The notes under the pieces: model-generated | Database searches by the model: none | What the model was told of the DNA's origin: nothing | The model's input: only the letters and a program-made list of their open reading frames with translations | Part shown: piece after piece, positions 17,538 through 25,070 of the stretch | Position numbering within the stretch: position 1 is the first letter of the stretch | Layout: every line of letters starts with the position of its first letter | Translations under genes and position numbers: made by a program | DNA from: Candidatus Binatota bacterium | GTDB lineage: Bacteria; Desulfobacterota; Binatia; Bin18 | NCBI GenBank assembly: GCA_011523265.1 | Contig: WTHD01000071.1 | Location: 1-34,202 of the forward strand | Length of the DNA: 34,202 nt | Direction: 5' to 3'

Positions 17538-18711
17538 TAAACATGGACATTTTGGTCTCTATGGCGGTCGCTATGTAGCGGAGACCCTGATGCCGGCTCT
17601 GCTTGAGCTCGAAGAGGTCTATTGCCAATGCCGCAGAGACTCGACGTTTAAGCGAGAACTTCGCACACTCCAGCGTGAATATATTGGCCGCCCGACACCG
17701 CTCACCTTTGCCGCCCGTTTGACTGAGCGGCTTGGGGGAGCAAAGGTCTATCTCAAGCGCGAAGATCTGTGTCATACCGGTGCGCATAAGATCAATAACA
17801 CCATCGGTCAGGCCTTATTGGCAAAACGTATGGGGAAAGAGCGACTTATTGCCGAAACCGGGGCTGGTCAACATGGGGTTGCAACGGCGACCGTTGCGGC
17901 CCTCCTCGGGTTCTCGTGCGAAGTCTTTATGGGCCGCGAAGATACTGTGCGCCAAGCGCCCAATGTTTTCCGGATGCGACTTTTGGGAGCAACGCTGCGG
18001 GAGGTTGTTTCTGGGAGTCAGACCCTGAAAGACGCGATGAATGAAGCCTTGCGTGACTGGATTACGCATGTGGCGCATACCTTTTATGTCATCGGAACAG
18101 TCGCCGGTCCGCATCCGTATCCGATGTTGGTCCGCGACTTTCAGTCCGTTATTGGACGCGAGACCAAAAAACAGATCATGCAGCACGAGGGTCGTTTGCC
18201 GGACTACCTCATTGCCTGTGTTGGGGGTGGGAGCAACGCGATGGGCCTCTTTGCTCCTTTTCTCCCAGAAACCACAGTCCACATGGTTGCGGTTGAGGCC
18301 GGGGGGCTCGGTGCAGGCCAGAATGCGGCCTCAATGTCAAACGGGTACGCTGGCGTGTTACACGGCAGCAAGACGTATGTGCTCCAGGACGAGACCGGCC
18401 AAATTTCCCCAACGCATTCGCTTGCGCCGGGGTTGGACTATCCAGGCGTTGGACCAGAATTGAGCTATTGGAATGACCAGCAGCGCATTCGCTGTGTGAC
18501 GGTCCAGGACGCGCAAGCAGTCGAGGGGATGCAACTCTTGGCCGAGACCGAGGGGATTATTCCTGCCTTGGAGAGTGCGCATGCCGTCGCCTATGCTGCG
18601 ACCCTCGTCCCACAACTGCCAGCCACGGCCATTGTGGTGCTTAATGTTTCTGGCCGAGGGGATAAAGACCTCCAAAGCGTGGCCAGCTTTCTTGGTGAAA
18701 ACGCTCTATGA
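17521..18711 (+). CDS. trpB: Tryptophan synthase beta chain
   Basis: TrpB condenses indole with serine using PLP. I start at ATG 17521 ([19 protein letters not shown]), the family N-terminus, although the frame is open further upstream inside trpF. The product is 396 residues (E. coli 397). The PLP lysine is Lys90 in HTGAHKINN, the catalytic Glu is in AETGAGQHG (Glu112) and the PLP phosphate loop is [10 protein letters not shown]. The [20 protein letters not shown] segment marks it as the TrpB1 type that pairs with TrpA. It overlaps trpF by 17 bases and trpA by 4. Confidence 0.98.
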   Translation: MPKLPDKHGHFGLYGGRYVAETLMPALLELEEVYCQCRRDSTFKRELRTLQREYIGRPTPLTFAARLTERLGGAKVYLKREDLCHTGAHKINNTIGQALLAKRMGKERLIAETGAGQHGVATATVAALLGFSCEVFMGREDTVRQAPNVFRMRLLGATLREVVSGSQTLKDAMNEALRDWITHVAHTFYVIGTVAGPHPYPMLVRDFQSVIGRETKKQIMQHEGRLPDYLIACVGGGSNAMGLFAPFLPETTVHMVAVEAGGLGAGQNAASMSNGYAGVLHGSKTYVLQDETGQISPTHSLAPGLDYPGVGPELSYWNDQQRIRCVTVQDAQAVEGMQLLAETEGIIPALESAHAVAYAATLVPQLPATAIVVLNVSGRGDKDLQSVASFLGENAL

Positions 18712-19553
18712 CGCGCATTGCCGACACCTTTACCCGGTTGCAAGCTCGCGGAGAGGTCGGCCTCATCCCATTCATTACTGCCGGGGATCCCGATATTGAG
18801 ACGACGTTCGCGTTAGTCCACGAAATGGCCCGACAGGGGGCTGACATCATCGAACTCGGCGTTCCCTTTTCCGATCCGATGGCCGATGGGCCAACCCTGC
18901 AACGTGCCGCAGAACGTGCCTTGCAACACGGCACGTCGTTGTCCCACGTATTTGAACTGGTACGTCGTTTACGACAGTCGCTCACGATCCCAATCCTGCT
19001 CTTTGGTTATTATAATCCAATCTGGCGCTACGGTGGGGAGCGATTTGCCGCCGATGCTCGCCAGGCGGGTGTCGACGGCGTATTGTGTGTTGATCTCCCG
19101 CCTGAAGAAGCAGAGGAGTTGAAGCGGGAGACGGATCGCTACGATTTGGATATGATCTTTCTCCTCGCTCCGACCAGTTCGCTGGATCGGGCTCAGAGGG
19201 TGCTGGCTCGTGCGCGCGGATTTATCTATTATGTCGCAGTAACGGGCGTGACGGGTGTACGGGCGGCACTCCCAGCGGATTTGAGCGATATGGTTCGACG
19301 CCTTCGCGCTATTTCCCCTGTGCCCGTTGGTGTTGGGTTCGGTATCTCCTCAGCGGAACATGCTGTGCAGGTCGCTGGCGTAGCTGACGCTGCTATTGTC
19401 GGAAGCGCCATCTCACAGGTCATTGAGCAATCGCTGGGACAGCCTGATCTGGTGCCACGGGTGGGGGCGCTTGTTGCCGAGCTCAAAACAGCCCTACGCA
19501 GTATCCCGACCGTCACTCCAAACGATACCAGAGCGACTATCCCCTCACCATGA
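18708..19553 (+). CDS. trpA: Tryptophan synthase alpha chain
   Basis: TrpA cleaves indole-3-glycerol phosphate and passes indole to TrpB. Both catalytic acids fall at the classical numbers: Glu49 in [12 protein letters not shown] and Asp60 in PMADGPTLQ. Other blocks are YYNPIWRYG and the phosphate-binding VGVGFGISS. The 281 residues slightly exceed the usual 268 because of a C-terminal tail. An ATGA overlap with trpB suggests equimolar synthesis of the two subunits. Confidence 0.97.
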   Translation: MTRIADTFTRLQARGEVGLIPFITAGDPDIETTFALVHEMARQGADIIELGVPFSDPMADGPTLQRAAERALQHGTSLSHVFELVRRLRQSLTIPILLFGYYNPIWRYGGERFAADARQAGVDGVLCVDLPPEEAEELKRETDRYDLDMIFLLAPTSSLDRAQRVLARARGFIYYVAVTGVTGVRAALPADLSDMVRRLRAISPVPVGVGFGISSAEHAVQVAGVADAAIVGSAISQVIEQSLGQPDLVPRVGALVAELKTALRSIPTVTPNDTRATIPSP

Positions 19554-19592
19554 TCCTGGGAGCAGACGGAGAGCGGTGAAGAAAGAGTGAGT

Positions 19593-20459
19593 ATGGCAGA
19601 ACCGGCAGTCACGGTGAGCCAAGAAGAGGGGGAGGCCATTTGGCTCAAATGTGCGACGTGTCAAGAAATTTTGTTTCGAAAGGAAGTCGAGCGTCGCCTT
19701 TTTATTTGCCCCAAATGTGGCGCTCATCTCCGCCTGACCGCCGAACAACGACTGCTCACCATCGTTGATCGTGGTTCGTTCATTGAGCATGCGCCGCACG
19801 TGCGCTCCACCGATCCTCTCGCCTTCACCGATCGGAAACCTTATGCCCAACGGTTAGCTGATGCGTACAGTCGCTCGGGACGTGCCGAAGCCGTTGTCTG
19901 TGGGGTAGCGACCCTTGACGGGCGTCGTGTTGCTCTCGGCTGTTTCGACTTCTCTTTTCTCGGTGGCAGTATGGGGACTGCCGTGGGGGAAAAGTTGACG
20001 CGGATTATCGAGCACGCCCGTGCAGAACAATTGCCCGTTATTTTCTTCTCTGCCTCCGGCGGTGCCAGGATGCAGGAAGGGGTCCTCTCGCTGATGCAGA
20101 TGGCAAAGATTACTATGGCGCTTGGTCGTTTGCGAGAAGCTGGGTTGCCTTATATCTCTGTTCTGACTGATCCCACGACAGGTGGCGTTGCCGCCTCGCT
20201 GGGTATGTTGGGTGATATCAATATTGCTGAGCCGGGAGCCTTGATTGGCTTTGCCGGACAACGCGTGATCGAACAGACCATCCGGGAAAAGCTTCCTCCG
20301 GGTTTTCAACGAGCGGAATTTTTATTGGAACATGGTATGGTAGACCTTGTTGTTGAGCGCAAGGATTTGCGTGGGATGTTAAGCCAGTTGCTTAGTCTCT
20401 TATGCAATCCTGTACCCACCCCTGACTCAACCCCCAAAGCGTCTCACTCTCCCCCATAA
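19593..20459 (+). CDS. accD: Acetyl-CoA carboxylase carboxyltransferase subunit beta
   Basis: AccD with AccA transfers carboxyl from biotin-BCCP to acetyl-CoA, making malonyl-CoA. I use ATG 19593, preceded by GAAAGAG; a GTG two codons upstream (19587) is possible. The product is 288 residues. The N-terminal zinc ribbon has Cys20, Cys23, Cys39 and Cys42 (CATC and CPKC). The crotonase-fold core shows FFSASGGARMQEGVLSLMQMAKI, TDPTTGGVAASLGMLGD and the oxyanion GFAGQRVIEQT. trpA-accD-folC is a recurrent proteobacterial gene order. accA is not in the window. Confidence 0.97.
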   Translation: MAEPAVTVSQEEGEAIWLKCATCQEILFRKEVERRLFICPKCGAHLRLTAEQRLLTIVDRGSFIEHAPHVRSTDPLAFTDRKPYAQRLADAYSRSGRAEAVVCGVATLDGRRVALGCFDFSFLGGSMGTAVGEKLTRIIEHARAEQLPVIFFSASGGARMQEGVLSLMQMAKITMALGRLREAGLPYISVLTDPTTGGVAASLGMLGDINIAEPGALIGFAGQRVIEQTIREKLPPGFQRAEFLLEHGMVDLVVERKDLRGMLSQLLSLLCNPVPTPDSTPKASHSPP

Positions 20460-20464
20460 CGCCC

Positions 20465-20498
20465 CATCCTGTAATCTGCTATTCAGAACGGCAGGATG
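20465..20498 (+). promoter_or_regulatory. Possible hairpin covering the folC start codon
   Basis: CATCCTG (20465-20471) pairs perfectly with CAGGATG (20492-20498), whose last three bases are the folC ATG. Inside the loop a further TCTG...CAGA can pair around CTATT. The arrangement would hide the AGG and the start codon. This is inference from sequence pairing alone; it may be chance or a weak terminator between accD and folC. Confidence 0.35.
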
Positions 20499-21803
20499 TC
20501 CGACTACTCAGATACATTGGCGTGGTTGTACGGACTCGAAGTCGAGCGTATGGACCTCAAGCTTGAGCGGACCACGCTCGCGCTTCGTTTAGGTAATGAC
20601 CCGCAGCGCCGATTCCCCAGCGTTCATATAGCCGGCACGAATGGGAAAGGCTCTACCGCGGCTATATTGCATGCCATCCTCAGCGCTGCAGGATACAAGG
20701 CGGGCTTGTTTACGTCTCCACATCTGACCGATTTTTGTGAGCGGATTCGGATTGGCACACGGTGGGTCTCTCCACGCGAAGTGGTAGATACCGTGGCGGC
20801 AATCAAGTCCGACCTCGAACCGGCGGACATTCGGTTGACTCCGTTCGAGATGATGACGGTGCTGGCTTTTCGTATCTTTGCCCAAGCCTGCGTGGATATT
20901 GCCATTGTGGAGGTTGGTTTGGGTGGGAGGCTCGATGCCACCAATGTTCTCACCCCCCTGGTGTCCGTCATCACCAGTATCGGACTTGACCACCAGCAAT
21001 ATCTAGGGTCCACTCTGACTGATATTGCGCGTGAAAAGGGCGGGATTATTAAGCCCGCGGTACCGGTCGTGCTTGGGAAGCTCGATCAGGAGAGCCGTGA
21101 GGTTTTATATCGGAAGGCTCGAGATCAAGGGAACGCGATTTTGTCATATGGCCAGGATTTTACGCTTGAGAAAGACGCCTTCGGCCGGTATTGCTACGAT
21201 GGAAAGCAGTATAAATATAAGAATCTTCAGCCTTCTCTGAACGGGAAATTTCAAGTACACAATACCGCGGTTGCTTTGGCGAGCCTGGAATATCTCCAAG
21301 ATGCCTTCCCGGTGACAGAGGTTCAAATTCGTGCGGGATTACGATCGGTATATTGGCCGGGTAGGTTGGATGTTGTGTCAACGCAACCCCTTGTCATCCT
21401 TGACGGGGCGCATAATATCCAGGCTCTTCACGCACTATTGGCCGAACTCCCTGACCTCGCTCCGAATCGGCGGCCTATTTTTCTTTTTGGGGTCATGCGG
21501 GATAAGGAGTGGCGTCCGATGGTAGCCGCCTTGGAACAGGTCGCCGCCGCGGTCGTTGTCACAGCGGTCGCGCAACCACGAGCAGAAGACCCGTATACGG
21601 TGCAACGTGCTTTTTCTACCAACTGTTCTGTGCGCACCATTGAGGGGGCCGCGGAAGCTTGCCGCCAACTGCTCCATCAAATCGGTCCTCAAGAGGCTCT
21701 TGTGGTGTGTGGCTCGTTGTTCTTGGTTGGAGAAGTGCTACCGCTCTTTCCCGAAGCCTGTGTTGCCCCCACGATCTCCCAGACCCAACGGCCGCTGGCC
21801 TGA
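20496..21803 (+). CDS. folC: Folylpolyglutamate / dihydrofolate synthase (Mur ligase family)
   Basis: FolC adds glutamate to dihydropteroate and to folates using ATP. The 435-residue product has the Mur-ligase P-loop GTNGKGST at residues 47-54, then GLFTSPHLTDFCERIRI and the VEVGLGGRLDATN block, and later DGAHNIQAL, the family C-terminal signature. The N-terminus YSDTLAWLYGLE matches the family, so the ATG at 20496 is the likely start, although the ribosome site is weak and lies in a possible hairpin. It follows accD by 36 bases. Confidence 0.96.
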   Translation: MSDYSDTLAWLYGLEVERMDLKLERTTLALRLGNDPQRRFPSVHIAGTNGKGSTAAILHAILSAAGYKAGLFTSPHLTDFCERIRIGTRWVSPREVVDTVAAIKSDLEPADIRLTPFEMMTVLAFRIFAQACVDIAIVEVGLGGRLDATNVLTPLVSVITSIGLDHQQYLGSTLTDIAREKGGIIKPAVPVVLGKLDQESREVLYRKARDQGNAILSYGQDFTLEKDAFGRYCYDGKQYKYKNLQPSLNGKFQVHNTAVALASLEYLQDAFPVTEVQIRAGLRSVYWPGRLDVVSTQPLVILDGAHNIQALHALLAELPDLAPNRRPIFLFGVMRDKEWRPMVAALEQVAAAVVVTAVAQPRAEDPYTVQRAFSTNCSVRTIEGAAEACRQLLHQIGPQEALVVCGSLFLVGEVLPLFPEACVAPTISQTQRPLA

Positions 21804-21819
21804 GAGAGTATAGGTGGTC

Positions 21820-24018
21820 ATGCAAAGAATTCTTTATTTTTTTCTCTTGCTCACGCTTTCCTGGTTTATCGAGGTAGAGGCCGTCCCTGCACAAGAAGCG
21901 GTTGAGGTCAATGCTGACACGCTAAGCTATGAAGAGGACGGGGAGACGGTGTCGGCGCAAGGGAACGTCGTTGTCACCCAGGGCCAAACGACGCTCACCG
22001 CAGATAGGGTGAGTGTCAGCCGGACCAGGAATGAACTTCAGGCCCGCGGAAATGTCGTACTGCAAGACCCTCAAGGGAATATTCAGGCTGAGGCGTTGCG
22101 CCTGGAACTCACGGATGAAACAGGTGAAATTGAAGATGGCGTCATTCACATGCCCCAGCGTCAATATACGATTACCGGCAGGAGGCTCCAAAAATCTTAC
22201 GGTCAGACTTACCATATTGAAGACGGAACGATAACAACATGTGAGTGTGAGGCCGACGAGCAGCCAGATTGGAGGCTGGACGCCTCCGAGTTTGATCTCA
22301 CCCTGGCTGGAACCGGTAAGCTTCGTGGCGGGCTCCTGCGGGCTCGAGACATCCCGCTCCTGTATATCCCCTATGGTGCGGTTCCTGTCCGCAAGGACCG
22401 CCAAAGTGGTGCGCTCGCGCCCCGGTCTGGCTTTTCGAGTAAGCGTGGTTTCCAGTGGGAACAACCCTTCTATTGGGCAATCAGTAAGAGTCAGGACTTT
22501 ACGTTCACAGCGGATATTGAAACCTCTGCTCGGGTTGGGCTCCTGGGAGAATACCGCTATGCACCCAGTGAGCGGGTGGAGGGCGATTTCTCCGCCTCCT
22601 ATTTTAATGAACAGATTCGGGGACCGGCCTCAACGACCTCACCTGTTGATCGTTGGAGTGTCACAGGAGCACATCGGCAGCGTATGGCCGCTAATGTGGA
22701 GGTGTATAGTGATTTCTTTTTTGTGAGTGACGACTTCTTCTTGCGCGAATTCAACGTCTCCTTTCATCCAGGGCTTGAAGATCACCAGCTCCGTTCACGG
22801 CGGTTTACCGCTTCCCGAGTCGGCGGTCTGAAAACCTGGAAGAACGCTCAGTTCCGTTCCGAGGCGCGCTATTATCAAGATTTGCGAAACGATCAGGATG
22901 ATGCCTTTCAGGTTCTGCCCCAGGTCAATTTTCAGGGCCATCGCCGTTTCTGGAACGACCGTCTTGAAGCCGGGGTGGCCATACAGGGCAGCCATTTCTT
23001 TCGGAGTCGTGGCTACTATGGTCAGCGCTTTGATCTCGCTCCCTGGGTATCGCTCCCTTTCTCCCTCGGCAGATATGTCTATGGTTCGGTGACGGCGACT
23101 GGGCGGGAGACGGTCTACCATATGAGTTCCCGCGCTCGGGGGCGACCGGTCGTGTCTGGCTCCGGACGCCTGAAGAAGACGCAGACTAGGGAGACGGTCC
23201 AGCTACAGGCTGAGTTCGGAACACGCCTCTCCCGGGTTTTCGATGTTGGTTGGGGACGGGTGAGTAAACTCCAACACGTGATCGAGCCGCATGTCTCGTT
23301 CTCCTACGTCCCTCGGGTTGGTCAAGATGATCTGCCGCTCTATGATGCGCTCGACCGGATTAACCGGCGCAGCCTCTTTGTATATGGTGTTTCAAACAGG
23401 CTCCTTGGAAAATTTGATCCACTCCCCGGCGCTTCCAATCGGCAAGCTCGCGTCCGTGAACTGCTCCGTGTATCGGTGACCCAGGCTTACGACCCGACCC
23501 GCCGTCTGCGAGAAGAAGGCGAACGGTTTGGCCTGAGTGAGACGGACCAGCATTTTTCTGATGTGGATATCAGTGCGCATGTTCGTCCATTCTCGCTCTT
23601 TACCCTTGCGGCGGAGACGACATATGATGTCGATCAAGGAGACATGATTGCCGCCCGCATAGGTGGATACCTCCAGGACCCGCGCCCGTTCCCAGAGACG
23701 AGTCCATTACTGCGCCATCTGCAGCGACGGACGAGTATTGGGGTTTCGTACCGGACCATTGCTGACCGGCTTCTGAAAGAGCTCAATTCCCGTGTTATCC
23801 TCCGTCTGAATGAATACCTGACGGTCGCCTATTTCACGCGCTATGATCTGAATGATAAAGTATTTATCGGGTCGCGCTATTTCTTTCGTGTCCTCTCTCC
23901 GCAGAAATGTTGGACGTTTGATTTCGGAGTTGTTGAGAAAGTGAATCCCGATGAGGTTGAGTTTCGGTTTTCCTTGTCTTTGGTTGGTATTACGTCAGCT
24001 GGCAAGAGCGCGTTTTGA
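21820..24018 (+). CDS. lptD: LPS-assembly protein LptD (OstA/Imp)
   Basis: LptD is the outer-membrane beta-barrel that, with LptE, inserts lipopolysaccharide into the outer leaflet. From ATG 21820 the product has 732 residues; a GTG at 21814 would add two. A signal peptide covers about residues 1-25 (LYFFLLLTLSWFIEVEAVPA). The OstA/jellyroll domain follows (VNADTLSYEEDGETVSAQGNV), then the TTCECEADEQPDWRLDASE junction with two cysteines, and the barrel to the C-terminus, where a single Cys lies in PQKCWTFDFG. Gammaproteobacterial LptD has a Cys-Cys pair at that last site, so disulfide pairing would differ. lptE is not seen nearby. Confidence 0.93.
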   Translation: MQRILYFFLLLTLSWFIEVEAVPAQEAVEVNADTLSYEEDGETVSAQGNVVVTQGQTTLTADRVSVSRTRNELQARGNVVLQDPQGNIQAEALRLELTDETGEIEDGVIHMPQRQYTITGRRLQKSYGQTYHIEDGTITTCECEADEQPDWRLDASEFDLTLAGTGKLRGGLLRARDIPLLYIPYGAVPVRKDRQSGALAPRSGFSSKRGFQWEQPFYWAISKSQDFTFTADIETSARVGLLGEYRYAPSERVEGDFSASYFNEQIRGPASTTSPVDRWSVTGAHRQRMAANVEVYSDFFFVSDDFFLREFNVSFHPGLEDHQLRSRRFTASRVGGLKTWKNAQFRSEARYYQDLRNDQDDAFQVLPQVNFQGHRRFWNDRLEAGVAIQGSHFFRSRGYYGQRFDLAPWVSLPFSLGRYVYGSVTATGRETVYHMSSRARGRPVVSGSGRLKKTQTRETVQLQAEFGTRLSRVFDVGWGRVSKLQHVIEPHVSFSYVPRVGQDDLPLYDALDRINRRSLFVYGVSNRLLGKFDPLPGASNRQARVRELLRVSVTQAYDPTRRLREEGERFGLSETDQHFSDVDISAHVRPFSLFTLAAETTYDVDQGDMIAARIGGYLQDPRPFPETSPLLRHLQRRTSIGVSYRTIADRLLKELNSRVILRLNEYLTVAYFTRYDLNDKVFIGSRYFFRVLSPQKCWTFDFGVVEKVNPDEVEFRFSLSLVGITSAGKSAF

Positions 24019-24078
24019 GACAAGTCTGTGACCGTTTGTTCTGGGACAGTCTGATCGAGACAGCCGTATTAGACCGCT

Positions 24079-24558
24079 ATGCAAAAGATTTTTTCTGAAG
24101 GACAGCTGGCGGAGCAGCTGGCTCGACTTCGCCGTCAGGGTAAGCGCATCGTCTTTACCAACGGCTGTTTCGACCTGATACATAGCGGTCATGTCTATAT
24201 GCTGGCTCAGGCAAAGACGTTTGGCGATATCCTTGTGGTCGGTATGAACACCGATGCTTCGGTCAAACGGCTGAAAGGAGACAAGCGGCCAATTCTTGAT
24301 CAAGCCAGTCGTTTGGCCCTGCTGGCGGCCCTTGAGGTCGTTGACTATATCACCCTGTTTGAAGAAGATACGCCGCTTGCCTTGATTCGTCGGCTTCAAC
24401 CACACATTCTCGTCAAAGGGGGGGATTGGAGCCCCGAAGCTATTGTGGGCAAAGAAGTTGTTGAACACGCCGGTGGACGAGTCGTTGCTGTCCGTCATCA
24501 AGACGGCTTTTCAACGACCAATCTGATTGAGCGTATTCTTGTTGCCTATCAGGAATAG
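24079..24558 (+). CDS. rfaE2: D-glycero-beta-D-manno-heptose 1-phosphate adenylyltransferase
   Basis: This enzyme activates heptose-1-phosphate with ATP to ADP-heptose for the LPS inner core. The 159-residue product corresponds to only the C-terminal half of E. coli HldE. The nucleotidyltransferase HxGH motif is at residues 35-38 (FTNGCFDLIHSGHV), followed by VVGMNTDASVKRLKG, ILVKGGDW and a C-terminal FSTTNLIERI in place of ISTT. The start at 24079 has no clear ribosome site. It follows lptD by 60 bases, and the matching kinase half lies on the other strand at 28771-29784. Confidence 0.94.
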   Translation: MQKIFSEGQLAEQLARLRRQGKRIVFTNGCFDLIHSGHVYMLAQAKTFGDILVVGMNTDASVKRLKGDKRPILDQASRLALLAALEVVDYITLFEEDTPLALIRRLQPHILVKGGDWSPEAIVGKEVVEHAGGRVVAVRHQDGFSTTNLIERILVAYQE

Positions 24559-24628
24559 TAGTTCGGTTCCCCTGTGTTGCACGAGTGTCACGCCTATGGT
24601 GTACGCAGATGCTTCCAGGAGGATGGCT

Positions 24629-24818
24629 GTGGCCCAGAGATGTGAAATTTGTGGAAAAGGCCCCGCGGTGGGCTAATGTGAGTCACGCAAATAACAAGAC
24701 GAAGCGTCGCTGATTACCGAACCTGTAACGAGTGCGGGCAAGAGTCGCCGGTTCGGTGAAACGCCTACGCGTCTGTACGCGCTGTATCCGTTCTGGAAAA
24801 ATTGTGAAGGCGGCGTAA
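24629..24818 (+). pseudogene. rpmB: rpmB (50S ribosomal protein L28), decayed copy
   Basis: From GTG 24629, 6 bases after a perfect AGGAGG (24617-24622), the frame reads MAQRCEICGKGPAVG and then runs into TAA. Shifting frame after base 24674 gives NVSHANNKTKRR, stop, LPNL, stop, RVRARVAGSVKR and LRVCTRCIRSGKIVKAA, ending at TAA 24816. Together these spell a full L28 of the zinc-binding type, with both CxxC pairs. Lesions are a 2-base loss (or equivalent) near 24674, a TGA at 24711-24713 where L28 commonly has Trp, and a TAA at 24726-24728 where Gln is common. An intact L28 must be encoded elsewhere. An ATG at 24623 abuts the AGGAGG and is a less likely original start. Confidence 0.88.
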
Positions 24819-25070
24819 AGGCCTACACCTTTCCTCTCCGTCTCTCTAACCTATTCGCCTGCCGTCCCCCCCTTTTTTAGCCCCACTTCCCTGGAGCAAA
24901 ATTCACATTCGTGTAGCGTCCACCGGCCTCCGCGCGTTTCCCGAGAAGTAGGGTGCGCCCTGCGCCCCGGATAAAGTTGGTGCATGAGATGCACCCTACG
25001 AAACTCTGGAGAGCCCCTCGCTACACCACGGCGGAAACTGCTCTAGGTAAGCGGGCCAGTGTGACGCTCC
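24819..25070. other. Non-coding convergent junction
   Basis: About 250 bases lie between the dead rpmB and the 3' end of the (p)ppGpp synthetase gene on the other strand. They hold a pyrimidine-rich stretch with a C8-T6 run at about 24866-24879 and the nested inverted repeats described separately. I see no open frame with recognisable coding content, no tRNA and no strong T-tailed hairpin. Confidence 0.6.
24911..25026. repeat. Nested palindromic intergenic element
   Basis: Three perfect inverted repeats are nested or adjacent. The outer pair is GTGTAGCG (24911-24918) with CGCTACAC (25019-25026). The middle pair is GTAGGGTGC (24948-24956) with GCACCCTAC (24991-24999). The tight hairpin is GGTGCAT-GAG-ATGCACC (24979-24995). 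The middle and tight structures compete for the same bases. GTAGGGTGC...GCACCCTAC units resemble dispersed palindromic repeats I know from other bacterial genomes, but copy number cannot be judged from one window. The element could also work as a two-way transcription barrier between the convergent operons. Confidence 0.55.

Noticed and set aside
24674-24728. Programmed frameshift or stop recoding to make full-length L28
   Set aside because: It would need one shift plus reading through both TGA and TAA in a 63-residue protein. Other genes here end normally in TGA and TAA (trpD, accD), and no recoding signal is evident.
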